From assembly GCF_021028955.1 (NCBI RefSeq), contig NZ_JAIWPE010000046.1, positions 1 to 64,000 on the forward strand: a stretch of 64,000 bases of DNA, given 5' to 3'. The DNA is from Salipaludibacillus sp. CUR1. GTDB lineage: Bacteria > Bacillota > Bacilli > Bacillales > Salisediminibacteriaceae. Below are positions 17,031 through 27,097 of the stretch, one piece after another. Under the pieces are notes generated by a model that did not search any database, had not been told where the DNA came from, and saw only the letters and a list, made by a program, of their open reading frames with translations. The stretch's first letter is position 1, and each line of letters begins with the position of its first letter. A program made the translations under genes and the position numbers.

Positions 17031-18725
17031 ATGAATTTTTACACAAATGATTCATTGCTTAAAGAGATCTTAAAAGAAAAGCTGGACGATGAATTTTTCC
17101 ACTGGGCAGAAAGGCAACTGGAGCGGTTCGGGCACCGCTGCGCCACTGAGATTGATGAGCGGGCGAGACATACAGACAGAGAAGGGCAGCCGCAGCTGAT
17201 TAAATACGATAAATACGGGAAGGACCAGTCAAAAGTATGGGTGAATGAAGGGTACCGGCAAACCGTTGAAGAAACGTACGGTGAAGGAATAGTCGCCCAT
17301 GTCCACCGGGAAATACCGGCTCTGAACAGAAAAGGCAATTATTTGTACTCGTTCGCGCAAGGCTACCTTTTGTCCCAGTCAGAGCCAGGCTTTTACTGCC
17401 CGGTCACGTTAACGATGGCTACAGCTTATTTGCTTGACCGTTACGGCGATGACGAATTGAAACAGAGGTTTTTGCCGCATGTGCTGTCCACCGGTGAGAC
17501 GGAATTATACGAAGGAGCCACGTTTCTCACTGAGCGCCAGGGAGGATCAGACGTAGGCGCCAACGAGACGGAAGCTCTGTATGTGAACGAAGACGGGGGC
17601 GGGCACTACAGGCTTTACGGCGAAAAATATTTTGCCAGTAATGCGGGGATGTGCGGGGTGGCGATGGTGCTAGCCCGAATTGCGGATGCCCAGGAAGGAA
17701 CGAAGGGGCTGTCCCTGTTTCTGGTGCCGTGGCGCACGGAAAACGGAGAACTGAACAGACTTTCCATCAGACGTTTAAAAGACAAGTTAGGGGTAAAAGC
17801 AGTCCCGTCCGGTGAAGTGGAATTTGATGGAGCGAAAGCGTACCTCGTCGGGGACCCGGCAAGAGGCTTTTACTATATGATGGAGGCGCTCAACTTATCG
17901 CGAATCTGCAATGCCGTGGCATCGGTGGGGATTATGAGGAGAGCCTATACAGAGGCGAAGACGTACGCGGAAGAGCGCTCTGCGTTTGGCCGGGCGTTAA
18001 CCGATTACCCGATGGTCCAGGATTCGCTTGTGAGGCTCAAAGTAAAGCTCGATGCGGAACTGATCACAACGTTTGAACTCATCGGCTCTTATGACCAGTG
18101 GTACAACGGTAATTCCACACCTGAAAAGGATGGGCTTCTGCGTCTGTTGATCGCCCTTATAAAAGCTGAAACGGCAGACCAGGCCATTCATTTTTCCCAT
18201 GAAACGATTGAAATGTTAGGCGGGAACGGGTATATTGAGGATTTTGTGACGCCAAGGCTGCTGCGTGATGCTCAGGTTCTGACCGTCTGGGAAGGTACCC
18301 GTAATATACTCGGGCTTGAAGTCCTCCGTCTCATGGATAAATTTCAAGTCCACACGGTTTTTACTGCCTATCTGAAAGAACAGACGGCAGATCTGGTCAA
18401 ACTGGAAAATGAGACTGCTGTGAAGGACGTGAAAGACGCAATCAGCTCCCTTGAAGAGGAGATGGCGGAGCTTGCAGGGCTGGATGCTATGGAAAAAACA
18501 CGGTATATCAAACCTCTGTCGAAAAAAATGGTAACTGTGCTTGAGTCAGTCATGCTTCTAAAGAGGGCATCAGCTAAGCCGGAAGACGATACAGCTTTAT
18601 TAACGGCACACGTGTACGTGCAAGATCAGCTGCTCCCGTTATTTAATAAAAAAAGCAGCGGCTGGACGCAGGAAGAAGGAAAACAAGTTCTGACCGGCAC
18701 CAGCATGGAAGTCAGTAAAAGGTAA
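17031..18725 (+). CDS. acyl-CoA dehydrogenase, AidB-like
   Basis: FAD-dependent dehydrogenase of 564 residues, longer than the roughly 380-residue classical enzymes and closer to AidB-type members. It has the ACAD signature ATFLTERQGGSDVGANET, the substrate/FAD segment ERSAFGRALTDYPMVQD and the C-terminal EMLGGNGYIEDFVTPRLLRD followed by VWEGTRNI. An extra helical C-terminal domain (about 440-564) follows. With the upstream CoA ligase it fits activation and first oxidation of an acyl chain. An alternative is an AidB-like protective role; the operon context favours catabolism. A REP-derived terminator follows the stop. Confidence 0.85.
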   Translation: MNFYTNDSLLKEILKEKLDDEFFHWAERQLERFGHRCATEIDERARHTDREGQPQLIKYDKYGKDQSKVWVNEGYRQTVEETYGEGIVAHVHREIPALNRKGNYLYSFAQGYLLSQSEPGFYCPVTLTMATAYLLDRYGDDELKQRFLPHVLSTGETELYEGATFLTERQGGSDVGANETEALYVNEDGGGHYRLYGEKYFASNAGMCGVAMVLARIADAQEGTKGLSLFLVPWRTENGELNRLSIRRLKDKLGVKAVPSGEVEFDGAKAYLVGDPARGFYYMMEALNLSRICNAVASVGIMRRAYTEAKTYAEERSAFGRALTDYPMVQDSLVRLKVKLDAELITTFELIGSYDQWYNGNSTPEKDGLLRLLIALIKAETADQAIHFSHETIEMLGGNGYIEDFVTPRLLRDAQVLTVWEGTRNILGLEVLRLMDKFQVHTVFTAYLKEQTADLVKLENETAVKDVKDAISSLEEEMAELAGLDAMEKTRYIKPLSKKMVTVLESVMLLKRASAKPEDDTALLTAHVYVQDQLLPLFNKKSSGWTQEEGKQVLTGTSMEVSKR

Positions 18726-18754
18726 AAACTGGGGGATCTGTCCCCCCAGTTTTT
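18724..18754. terminator. REP-derived terminator
   Basis: AAAAACTGGGGG, a short loop, then CCCCCCAGTTTTT: a REP whose foot is mirrored on the other side, giving a full hairpin with a T tail at the acyl-CoA dehydrogenase stop. Confidence 0.8.
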
Positions 18755-18765
18755 GTTATTTCACA

Positions 18766-18788
18766 AAGGGGTCAGACCCCCCAGTTTT
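18766..18788 (-). repeat. REP palindrome (inverted relative to its neighbour)
   Basis: Core GGGGTCAGACCCC (18768-18780) followed by CCAGTTTTTG, i.e. a minus-strand AACTGG-class unit. With 18724-18754 it separates two converging genes and ends beside the GH4 stop codon. Confidence 0.85.
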
Positions 18789-18790
18789 TG

Positions 18791-20092
18791 TCATTTATAT
18801 TCAGGAAGCCAGCTGCCGTGAGCCTCAATTAAGTCATCGCATAAGGCAATGATGTGATCCATGGACAGTTCTGCACTTGTATGCGGGTCCAGGAGTGCAG
18901 CCTGGTAGATGTGTTCTTTTTTCTTCGTAATAGCAGCTTCCACAGTTAACAGCTGGGTATTGATATTCGTTCGGTTTAGAGCAGCCAGCTGTTCCGGCAA
19001 GTGGCCAATTCGGCAAGGGAGAATTCCATTTCTGTCAACTACACAAGGAACCTCCACCACGGCTTTTTCAGGCAGGTTGGAAATAAGTCCGCCCGTATTT
19101 AAAACATTTCCTCCAAATTTAAACGGCACATTCGTTTCCATTGCTTCGATAATTCGTGATCCGTACTCGTTTGAGCGCTCATGAGAGAGCTTGCTGTTGC
19201 CTACTATTTCTTCTCTCATTTCCTCCCACTCATTAATCTGGTTTACACAGCGACGCGGGTATTCATCAAGTGGAATATTAAACCGTTCAATCAGCTCAGG
19301 GTATTGGTTCTTTATAAAATAAGGATGGTACTCAGCATTATGTTCTGATGACTCAGTAATGTAATAGCCGAATTTGTCCATCAGTTCAAACCGGACCATG
19401 TCATCGTGCTTTTCGGCCTGCTTCTCCCTGGCGCGCTTTTTAATCTCAGGGTATAAGTCTTTTCCGTCTCTTTTAATCTCCAGCAGCCAGGCCATATGGT
19501 TAATTCCTGCAATCCGCTCTTCGACACCCTCATGTTCCATCCCCAGGGCTTCAAACAATTCTTTCGTACATACTTGAACACTGTGGCAAAGGCCTATTGT
19601 TTTAACATTTGTATAATGAAGCATCGCTCCAGTCAAAGCCGCCATTGGATTCGTGTAATTTAACAGCCAGGCGTCCGGGCAGACATCTTCTATATCCCGC
19701 GCAATGTCAAGCATGACAGGAATCGTGCGTAAAGAACGGAACAGGCCGCCGATCCCGATCGTATCTCCAATCGTTTGCCTTAACCCGTGCTTTTTCGGAA
19801 TCTCAAAATCAATCACTGTGGAAGGTTCATATCCCCCAACTTGAATCGCATTGATGACATACTTTGCACCTGTTAACGCCTCTTTCCTGTCGAGATAAGA
19901 AACGATCTTAATCGTTTGGTTATATCTTTCCGAAAGATTTTTCAGCATTTGTTCTGATTCTTTTAAACGTTTTTCGTCGATATCATACAAGGCAAATTCG
20001 AACTCGTTCAGTGCGGGGACAAACATGCAGTCTCCGAGAATATTTTTTGCAAAAATAGTGCTTCCTGCTCCGATAAAAGTTATTTTTGACAT
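18791..20092 (-). CDS. melA: GH4 alpha-galactosidase (or alpha-glucosidase), NAD- and Mn-dependent
   Basis: Cytosolic glycosidase of family GH4, which uses an NAD-mediated redox elimination mechanism. The 433 residues match MelA (about 430). The Rossmann motif is FIGAGSTIFAKNILGD; the metal-binding Cys is in GLCHSVQ and the His in GINHMAW; NYTNPMAALTGAM lies between them. It sits 73 bp after a LacI gene on the same strand and next to an alpha-galactoside importer and a GH36 enzyme, so melibiose- or raffinose-type substrates are likely. TGTAAA and TTTACA (20140-20157) form an inverted repeat between the two genes and may be an operator. GH4 specificity cannot be fixed from sequence. Confidence 0.85.
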   Translation of the reverse strand: MSKITFIGAGSTIFAKNILGDCMFVPALNEFEFALYDIDEKRLKESEQMLKNLSERYNQTIKIVSYLDRKEALTGAKYVINAIQVGGYEPSTVIDFEIPKKHGLRQTIGDTIGIGGLFRSLRTIPVMLDIARDIEDVCPDAWLLNYTNPMAALTGAMLHYTNVKTIGLCHSVQVCTKELFEALGMEHEGVEERIAGINHMAWLLEIKRDGKDLYPEIKKRAREKQAEKHDDMVRFELMDKFGYYITESSEHNAEYHPYFIKNQYPELIERFNIPLDEYPRRCVNQINEWEEMREEIVGNSKLSHERSNEYGSRIIEAMETNVPFKFGGNVLNTGGLISNLPEKAVVEVPCVVDRNGILPCRIGHLPEQLAALNRTNINTQLLTVEAAITKKKEHIYQAALLDPHTSAELSMDHIIALCDDLIEAHGSWLPEYK

Positions 20093-20165
20093 ATACTTTT
20101 TCCTCCTCTTTATTTTATGGCTGAGTCCACTTGTTTAAGTGTAAACTGGCTTTTACAGGTGTAAC

Positions 20166-21233
20166 TCAGACAGACATAGGATCACTTGGAGATTTAACAC
20201 TTGTACATGATTCCCGTATTTGGATATGGCAAGGGTGGATCACTTTTGCAGGAACCTGTCTTCCTTCAAATCTCTCTATTAAAAGTTTAACCGCCGTTTT
20301 TCCCATTTCTTCAGCATACACTTTAGCGGTAGTAAGCGGTGGATTCATGTATTTAGCAATTTCGATATCATTAAAACTCACTATGGATAAATCTTCTGGA
20401 ACCCTTAGCCCTGCTTCGTGCAGTGCGCGGATTGCCCCTATGGCAAGAGGATCACTGGCAATCATAAAGGCAGACGGGAGAGTCTTTTTTTCAATAGCTT
20501 GTTTCATTATGTTATAGCCTGCTTCGGTTGACCATTCACCGAGGTATATATGATCTTCATTAAAGCTGCCATGCCTGTTTATAAAATTTTTATAAGGAAG
20601 GAATCTTAATTTTTCTATATTATCGATTTCCTGTAAATCCGGGTCGGCTGAAGGCGTATGGATAATTTCGTGCCCTCCTATATATCCGATCTGCTTATGG
20701 CCGTGTGAGAATAAGTGTTCCATTAACTGATTAGTAGCCTTAAAGAAATTAGAAGTCACACTATCAAATTTTTCAGTTTCAGGAGATTCATCTATAAAAA
20801 TTACCCGGTCGTTTTTTGCATAAAGCTCACTGACTAAATCCGGGGAGATGTTACCTACTACGAATAATCCGTCAAAGCTGTTTAAATTTGCATTTTCTAT
20901 TAAATCTTCACCTTGGCGGACGATTGCTGAGATGGTCATATTGAATTGATTGCAGGCCGTCTCGATCCCTCGGCGAATACTCATAAAATACTCGTCTTCA
21001 TATTCCTGGTCCTTCGAACAGAACATAATCAGCCCCAGCTCTTGTTTTGGCTGCCCGGGGTTATTTTTCTTACGTTTCTTTGCAGCCGGCAAGTAATTTA
21101 ACTTTTTAGCTGCCTGGATCACTCTCTCTTTTGTAGACGTAGCGGCGGATAAGGTAAGATCATTATTCAAAACCCTTGAAGCTGTAGCGATTGAAACTTC
21201 AGCCTCCCGTGCAACATCTTTAAGACTGGCCAT
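20166..21233 (-). CDS. LacI-family transcriptional regulator of the alpha-galactoside genes
   Basis: Sugar-responsive repressor of 355 residues. The N-terminal LacI helix-turn-helix reads LKDVAREAEVSIATASRVLN with a hinge helix at about 46-60. A lysine-rich stretch (KKRKKNNPGQPK) follows, then a periplasmic-binding-protein-like effector domain (about 65-340). It is divergent from the solute-binding-protein gene across a 341 bp control region and upstream of the GH4 gene. It is paralogous to the regulator at 27165-28175. The likely operators are the AAAATTTTA(C/G)T motifs near 21255 and 21450. Confidence 0.9.
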   Translation of the reverse strand: MASLKDVAREAEVSIATASRVLNNDLTLSAATSTKERVIQAAKKLNYLPAAKKRKKNNPGQPKQELGLIMFCSKDQEYEDEYFMSIRRGIETACNQFNMTISAIVRQGEDLIENANLNSFDGLFVVGNISPDLVSELYAKNDRVIFIDESPETEKFDSVTSNFFKATNQLMEHLFSHGHKQIGYIGGHEIIHTPSADPDLQEIDNIEKLRFLPYKNFINRHGSFNEDHIYLGEWSTEAGYNIMKQAIEKKTLPSAFMIASDPLAIGAIRALHEAGLRVPEDLSIVSFNDIEIAKYMNPPLTTAKVYAEEMGKTAVKLLIERFEGRQVPAKVIHPCHIQIRESCTSVKSPSDPMSV

Positions 21234-21574
21234 GACGCACCTTCTTTCTTTAACTAAAATTTTACTTAAAATAAACTTACCATAACTTTAACAGGCCTTC
21301 AATGTAGATTAGTGATAAAAATACAAATGCTGGTATTTTAAAGGGTGGTAGAGCTTAAGGGTCAAGTAAACCGACTAAAAAAAGATTATGGAAAGTTTTA
21401 AAAAATCATTGAAAGCGATTACTTATCATGTTATATTTTCAGTAACAAAGTTAAAATTTTAGTAAAAAGAGAAGGCGGTGTTTACCGGCATCTTATAATT
21501 GAAGCTAATATTTGGCAAGGGAGTCAATCAGAAAAATGCTCATTTATTTTTTTACTAAAACAAGGAGGTAGACG
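21234..21574. promoter_or_regulatory. divergent control region of the alpha-galactoside genes
   Basis: Two copies of a near-palindrome centred on AAAATTTT occur here: CTAAAATTTTACT at about 21254 and TTAAAATTTTAGTAAA at about 21452. A similar GAAAATTTTAGTAAA lies at about 28226 next to the second LacI gene. They are candidate LacI operators. The region also holds the cre/promoter unit at 21409-21437. Confidence 0.4.
21409..21437 (+). promoter_or_regulatory. cre site overlapping the -35 of the binding-protein promoter
   Basis: TTGAAAGCGATTACT (21409-21423) matches the CcpA operator consensus WTGNAANCGNWNNCW at every fixed position. Its first six bases double as a -35 (TTGAAA), followed after 17 bp by TATATT (21432-21437). 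CcpA binding would block this promoter, i.e. glucose repression of galactoside uptake. Confidence 0.65.
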
Positions 21575-22912
21575 ATGACTAATTCATTTATTAAAACAAT
21601 CGCTGGTGTGGGGGTTGTATCTCTGCTTGCGGCATGTGGTGGAAATGATGGAGGTAACAATGGTGGGGATGGCAATGAGCAGGCGGCTGCGGATGCTGAT
21701 GTCAATCTCGTTTTATATTCTTCTATGAGTTCTGAAGGGGAGAGAAATGCATTTGAAGGGCTGATAGATGATTTCCATGAGGAAAACCCTGACATTCATA
21801 TTGAAGCGAATTTTCCAGGCGGAAGTTACGAAGATCAGCTAAGAGTTATGATGGCAGCTAATGACTTGCCGGATTTGTTTGATACCCACGGATGGTCGCA
21901 GCTCCGATACGGAGAGTACGTGCATGATTTGAGAGATATGGACTGGGTGGATGACCTTGACCCGGCAATGGATGAAATCATTAAAGATGAAGACGGCAAG
22001 GTATATACGTATCCAATGAATCAGGCGCAAGATGGAGTTATTTATAATGTGGATGTTTTAGAAGAGCACGGAATTGAACCGCCGACTACGTGGGATGATT
22101 TTGTTGCAGCCCTTGAAACAATAAGGGATGAGACCGGCGGACAAGTGGCGCCGCTTTGGATACCTGGAGGGGATGACTGGACGCTGGCTCAAATGGTCGA
22201 CCAGCTGTTAACTCCTCTGTTTGTAACAGATGAAAACAATGATTACACAGAAGAGTTTGAAGACGGCACGTTTGACTGGACGAACTATGAGTGGCTGGCA
22301 GAACAGATGCTTATGCTTAAAGAAAATGACCTTCTTAACCAGGATGTTTTAACTGCCCAATTTGCCCAGGCTCCTGAAATAATGGCAGCTGACCAGGCGG
22401 CGTTTATGTTCCTGGTAGGTTCTATCGGTCCGGATGCGACTGAAATGAATCCTGATACTGAAGTCGGCCTTCTTCCGACGCCGGCGATTCATGAGGGGGA
22501 CGATCCGTCATGGATTGGGGGCGAACGTTTTACTCTTTCAGTTTCAGAAAACTCCGAGCATAAAGAAGAAGCAAAACGTTTTATCGAATTTATGACTGAA
22601 GAAGAGAATGCCCAGCTAATGGCAGAAGCAACCAACCTGTCATCAGCATTGGAACACGTGGAAGCCGACACGTATTTCTCCGAGTACTATGAAGAGTATT
22701 CTCACCTTGAAATTCAGCCTTACTTTGACCGTGTGTACCTGCCGAGCGGCATGTGGGACGTGATGGCAACGACAACTGCTGAATTGTTAGCAGACGGAAA
22801 CGTGGATAATGCCGTGAACACGATGGAAAGCGAGTTTAACAGATTGCAAGATGAAGATGATGAACTGGAAGAAATTGATGAAGAGGACATTGAGGACTTA
22901 GATAACAATTAA
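21575..22912 (+). CDS. sugar ABC transporter substrate-binding lipoprotein (alpha-galactoside)
   Basis: Family 1 extracellular solute-binding protein, 445 residues. The lipobox LLAAC gives acylated Cys21, followed by a Gly/Asn-rich linker. The body shows the type fold with VNLVLYSSMSSEGE at the start, PDLFDTHGW and PMNQAQDGVIYN, and an unusually acidic C-terminal tail (Asp/Glu run over the last 20 residues). AAGGAGGTAGACG precedes the ATG. It is separated from its permeases by a terminator. Neighbouring alpha-galactosidases suggest melibiose/raffinose uptake, in the manner of MsmE. Confidence 0.9.
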   Translation: MTNSFIKTIAGVGVVSLLAACGGNDGGNNGGDGNEQAAADADVNLVLYSSMSSEGERNAFEGLIDDFHEENPDIHIEANFPGGSYEDQLRVMMAANDLPDLFDTHGWSQLRYGEYVHDLRDMDWVDDLDPAMDEIIKDEDGKVYTYPMNQAQDGVIYNVDVLEEHGIEPPTTWDDFVAALETIRDETGGQVAPLWIPGGDDWTLAQMVDQLLTPLFVTDENNDYTEEFEDGTFDWTNYEWLAEQMLMLKENDLLNQDVLTAQFAQAPEIMAADQAAFMFLVGSIGPDATEMNPDTEVGLLPTPAIHEGDDPSWIGGERFTLSVSENSEHKEEAKRFIEFMTEEENAQLMAEATNLSSALEHVEADTYFSEYYEEYSHLEIQPYFDRVYLPSGMWDVMATTTAELLADGNVDNAVNTMESEFNRLQDEDDELEEIDEEDIEDLDNN

Positions 22913-22991
22913 TGCACTTAAAAAAGGATAGTGAAGGGCCATTAAATAGTGATGGATGGCTCATCTACACTTACCTTTAACAGAGCCAAAC

Positions 22992-23027
22992 AAAAAAAGA
23001 GGGGCAGTAAAAGCTGTCCCCTTTTTA
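22992..23027 (+). terminator. intercistronic terminator after the binding-protein gene
   Basis: GAGGGGCAG pairs with CTGTCCCC around TAAAAG, followed by TTTTTATCTT. Readthrough would give a binding-protein excess over permeases, a common arrangement. Confidence 0.8.
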
Positions 23028-23069
23028 TCTTAATCATCACGGCGCAAACGTAAGGAGCTGGAAGTAATA

Positions 23070-23996
23070 ATGGCAGAATTGACAGAAAAAGGCCAAGTTG
23101 CCTCAACAAAAAAGCCTAAGAATTATACAGTGACGAAAGAAAAATCACTTTGGTGGATGTACCTGCCCGCAATTGCACTTGTTACTCTTTTTATCGTTTA
23201 CCCTTTCTTTAACGGGTTAAGAATTTCATTTACGGACTGGGACGGTTTCTCCCAGACAAGCAACTTTGTAGGACTCGACCAGTATACGAGAATGTTTTCA
23301 GACCCGACGACCTGGACCGTTGTCCGTAACACCTTGCTTTACGGTATAGGCAGTACGATATTGCAAAACGTGATAGGTCTTGGATATGCCTTGCTGTTAA
23401 ACAGCAAGATTAAAATGCGGACACTCACCCGGACAGTCATCTATTTGCCGGTGATTATAAGTCCTTTAATTATGGGTTATATCTTCTATTTGATTTTTGC
23501 CTTTCAAAATGGTGCGTTGAATGATGCCATCACTTTTTTCGGCTTCAATCCAGTCAATGCATTAGGGAATCCGAGTGTAAACCCGTATATCATTGTTCTC
23601 GTTAATACGTACCAGTTTGTCGGTATTGCAATGATTATCTATTTGGCCGGACTCCAAAGTATTTCGAGGGATTTCTATGAAGCAGCAGATATCGATGGGG
23701 CATCTCCTTGGCAGCAGTTTAAATCAATTACACTGCCGTTGCTCGCGCCATCCATTACGATTAACGTCGTTCTGAATATTATAGGCGGACTTAAGCTTTT
23801 TGATGTCATTATTGCTCTCACAGGCGGAGGACCGGGAAATGCTTCACAATCGAGTTCCACTTTTATGTATTCACTCTACTTTAGCAGGCAGGACGCTGGT
23901 TATGCCGCTACACAAGGTGTCTTAGTCGCCTTTATAATTTTGATCATCAGCCTGCTCGCTCTATGGTATTTCAAACGGAAGGAGATTGAAGCGTAA
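23070..23996 (+). CDS. sugar ABC transporter permease (MsmF-like)
   Basis: MalF-type integral membrane permease, 308 residues, with a cytoplasmic Lys-rich N terminus and about six TM helices. The EAA loop reads [20 protein letters not shown] and is followed by the typical [19 protein letters not shown] segment. Its stop overlaps the next start (TAATG). It pairs with the downstream MalG-type permease. The ATPase is not encoded here. Confidence 0.92.
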   Translation: MAELTEKGQVASTKKPKNYTVTKEKSLWWMYLPAIALVTLFIVYPFFNGLRISFTDWDGFSQTSNFVGLDQYTRMFSDPTTWTVVRNTLLYGIGSTILQNVIGLGYALLLNSKIKMRTLTRTVIYLPVIISPLIMGYIFYLIFAFQNGALNDAITFFGFNPVNALGNPSVNPYIIVLVNTYQFVGIAMIIYLAGLQSISRDFYEAADIDGASPWQQFKSITLPLLAPSITINVVLNIIGGLKLFDVIIALTGGGPGNASQSSSTFMYSLYFSRQDAGYAATQGVLVAFIILIISLLALWYFKRKEIEA

Positions 23997-24820
23997 TGAG
24001 AAACAAGACTGCAAAGTACCTGTTAACCGCCTTGGCTGTATTTATTACTCTTATACACGCGATCCCTTTTTATATTCTTATAACCACCTCATTAAAGGTG
24101 CGTGGAGATTTCAGTTCCAGGTGGGCCCTTCCGGATTACTTCACCTTGGAAAACTTCGCTATCGCCTGGGAAAGTGCCAACTTAGATAGGGCTCTAATGA
24201 ATTCAACACTTATTACTGGAGGAGCAGCTGTCATATTAATTATACTCGGCTCAATGGCTGCCTACCCGCTCGCAAGGCGCAATACGAAACTGAATAAAGG
24301 TGTCTTAATTTTATTTGTGGCCATTATGGTTGTCCCGCCACTTACTGCACTTGTTCCTCTTTACCAGATGGTAGTTGGATTGGGGCTTATGAATACACGA
24401 ACGATTGCCATTCTTGTTAATGCCGCGGCATTTATGCCATTGACAATTTTTCTTTATTCCGGTTTCATCCGGTCAACTATCCCGAAAGAGCTGGAGGAGG
24501 CGGCAAAGATTGACGGCTGCAGCACAATGGGAATATTCTTTAGAATCGTATTCCCGCTTCTTAAGCCGGTTACCGCGTCAGTATTAATTATTGCCTGTGT
24601 GTTTATCTGGAATGACTACCAGTTTGCGATCTTTTTCCTTCAAAGCAGTGATGTTCATACATTAACTGTCACAATGGACAGCTATTTCACTGAAAACCAA
24701 AATAACCTCGGACTTGTCGCTTCCGCGGCGTTTATGGCTATGATTCCTATGGCGATCTTATTCCTGTTCCTGCAAAAATACTTTATTGCCGGATTATCTT
24801 CAGGAGCTGTGAAAGGGTAA
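23996..24820 (+). CDS. sugar ABC transporter permease (MsmG-like)
   Basis: MalG-type permease, 274 residues and about six TM helices. The EAA loop reads EEAAKIDGCSTMGIFFRIVFP and the C terminus is the family-typical KYFIAGLSSGAVKG. It is translationally coupled to the upstream permease and 43 bp before the GH36 gene, so uptake and hydrolysis are made together. Confidence 0.92.
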   Translation: MRNKTAKYLLTALAVFITLIHAIPFYILITTSLKVRGDFSSRWALPDYFTLENFAIAWESANLDRALMNSTLITGGAAVILIILGSMAAYPLARRNTKLNKGVLILFVAIMVVPPLTALVPLYQMVVGLGLMNTRTIAILVNAAAFMPLTIFLYSGFIRSTIPKELEEAAKIDGCSTMGIFFRIVFPLLKPVTASVLIIACVFIWNDYQFAIFFLQSSDVHTLTVTMDSYFTENQNNLGLVASAAFMAMIPMAILFLFLQKYFIAGLSSGAVKG

Positions 24821-24863
24821 TTAGTAGGTTGTATGAGAATTTGTTGTAACGGAGGATTTAAAC

Positions 24864-27095
24864 ATGCCAATTCATTTTAATGAAGAAACGAAAGAGTTCC
24901 ATCTGCAAAATAATGGACTCAGCTATATTTTTACCGTGATGAAAAATAACCAGTTGGGACATTTATATTATGGAAAAAGGATCCGCCATCGTGATTCCTT
25001 TCAGCATTTACTGAGGACACAGCCTAGAGCGGCCATGTCTTGTGTATATGAGGGAGACTTGACGTTTTCTCTCGATATTATAAAACAGGAATACCCGTCT
25101 TATGGCACAACCGATTACCGTGAACCTGCCTTCCAGATCACCCAGCAGAACGGGAGCCGGATCACACATTTTGAGTACGTATCCCATGAGATTTACAGCG
25201 GTAAGCCAAAGCTTGATGGCCTGCCTGCCACGTATACGGAAGAAGAGTCTGAAGCTTCAACCATTGAAGTGGTGCTGGAGGACAAACTGATTGAAACGGC
25301 TGTTAAACTTTATTATACGGTGTACGAGAACCGAAACGTTATAACCCGGTCGGCCAGATTTATTAATAAGGGCAGCCAGAAGCTTGAACTGAACCGTGCA
25401 CTCAGTTCGAGTGTGGATCTGTTCGATGCCGATTTTGAAATGGTCCAGCTTTCAGGATCGTGGTCAAGGGAACGCCATGTGAAAACGAGAGCACTGGCAC
25501 CAGGCATCCAGAGTATCTCAAGTACGAGAGGGACGAGCAGTTCCCAGCAGAATCCGTTTATTGCTTTGAAACGTCCCGGAACTGATGAACATCAGGGTGA
25601 AGTGTACGGATTTAATTTTGTCTACAGCGGTAACTTTCTTGCTCAGGTTGAAGTCGACCACTATGATGTAGCGAGAGTCACTATGGGGATCAATCCGTTT
25701 GATTTCCGCTGGCTTTTGGAGCCGGGAGAAGACTTTCAGACTCCTGAAGTCGTGATGGTTTACTCTGAAGATGGCCTGAACGGGATGAGCCAGACGTATC
25801 ATGATCTTTACAGTCAGCGCCTTGTGCGCGGCAAATGGAAAAACAGCGAGCGGCCTGTCCTGATTAATAACTGGGAAGCCACTTACTTCAATTTTAACGA
25901 AGAAAAACTGTTATCTATTGCAAAAGAATCCAAGGATCTGGGCATTGAACTGTTTGTACTGGATGACGGCTGGTTCGGTAAACGGGATGACGATACGTCT
26001 TCTCTCGGAGACTGGTTTACCGATAAAGAAAAACTGCCGAACGGGATTGAAGGAATTGCTGAAAAAGTGACAGATTTAGGTTTGTCGTTCGGTCTATGGT
26101 TCGAGCCTGAAATGGTCAATAAAAACAGTGAACTGTATAAAGCGCATCCTGAATGGATCATCCAGGTAGATGGAAGAAAAGCTTCCCACGGCCGTAACCA
26201 GTATGTGCTTGACTTTTCAAGAAAAGATGTCGTTGACAACTTATATGGGCAAATGTCCGATGTGCTGCGAAAGGCACCGATCTCTTATGTGAAGTGGGAT
26301 ATGAACCGCTACATGACTGAAATCGGCTCTGCTTCTCTTCCGTCAGAGCGTCAAAGTGAGTTAGCCCACCGCTATATTTTAGGGGTATACGATTTATACG
26401 AGAGGCTGACGTCTGAATTCCCTGATGTGCTTTTCGAGTCGTGCGCAAGCGGCGGCTGCAGGTTCGATCCAGGGATGCTCTATTACGCGCCCCAGACGTG
26501 GACGAGCGATGACACGGATGCGGTGGAACGTCTGAAAATCCAATACGGGACCACAATGGCTTATCCTTTGAGCACGCTCGGAGCCCATGTTTCTGATGTG
26601 CCAAACCACCAGGTTCACCGCTATACGAGCTTGAGTATGCGGGGAAATGTGTCTTTCTTTGGAATGTTCGGCTACGAACTGGATATTACAGCGATGTCAG
26701 AACAAGAAAAAGAAGAAGTGAAACAACAGGTAAGCTTTTACAAAAAGCATCGCCAGCTCATTCAGAACGGAGTCTTCCACCGCCTGTTAAGTCCGTTTGA
26801 AGGCCTTGGAAACAGGGTGGCATGGATGGCTGTTTCCCGTGATAAAAAAGAAGCGCTGGCCGGTTACTATAAAGTACTGGCTGAACCGAATCCCGGCTTT
26901 AAGCGCCTCATTCTTAAAGGTCTTGATGAAAACCTGGAATATAAGATTGAGGGGATGGAGGGCACCTATTTCGGAGATGAGCTCATGAGCGCGGGGCTTA
27001 TGCTGGAAAACGAATATTCGGGCTCTGTGCCTCCGGAGAGCGATCGTATCGGCGATTTTCAATCATCATTATACAAACTGACTGCAGTAGAATAA
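24864..27095 (+). CDS. GH36 alpha-galactosidase
   Basis: Cytosolic enzyme that releases galactose from melibiose, raffinose and related alpha-galactosides. The 743 residues are close to Geobacillus AgaA (about 730). There is an N-terminal beta-supersandwich (about 1-330) and a (beta/alpha)8 barrel. The barrel contains LDDGWFGKRDDDTSSLGDW, WFEPEMVNK, the nucleophile Asp479 in KWDMNRY, the substrate-recognition segment CASGGCRFD, and the acid/base Asp549 in WTSDDTDA. A C-terminal beta domain follows. There is no signal peptide, so it acts inside the cell on imported sugar. It is the last gene of the transport operon and is followed by a terminator. Confidence 0.95.
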   Translation: MPIHFNEETKEFHLQNNGLSYIFTVMKNNQLGHLYYGKRIRHRDSFQHLLRTQPRAAMSCVYEGDLTFSLDIIKQEYPSYGTTDYREPAFQITQQNGSRITHFEYVSHEIYSGKPKLDGLPATYTEEESEASTIEVVLEDKLIETAVKLYYTVYENRNVITRSARFINKGSQKLELNRALSSSVDLFDADFEMVQLSGSWSRERHVKTRALAPGIQSISSTRGTSSSQQNPFIALKRPGTDEHQGEVYGFNFVYSGNFLAQVEVDHYDVARVTMGINPFDFRWLLEPGEDFQTPEVVMVYSEDGLNGMSQTYHDLYSQRLVRGKWKNSERPVLINNWEATYFNFNEEKLLSIAKESKDLGIELFVLDDGWFGKRDDDTSSLGDWFTDKEKLPNGIEGIAEKVTDLGLSFGLWFEPEMVNKNSELYKAHPEWIIQVDGRKASHGRNQYVLDFSRKDVVDNLYGQMSDVLRKAPISYVKWDMNRYMTEIGSASLPSERQSELAHRYILGVYDLYERLTSEFPDVLFESCASGGCRFDPGMLYYAPQTWTSDDTDAVERLKIQYGTTMAYPLSTLGAHVSDVPNHQVHRYTSLSMRGNVSFFGMFGYELDITAMSEQEKEEVKQQVSFYKKHRQLIQNGVFHRLLSPFEGLGNRVAWMAVSRDKKEALAGYYKVLAEPNPGFKRLILKGLDENLEYKIEGMEGTYFGDELMSAGLMLENEYSGSVPPESDRIGDFQSSLYKLTAVE

Positions 27096-27097
27096 TA

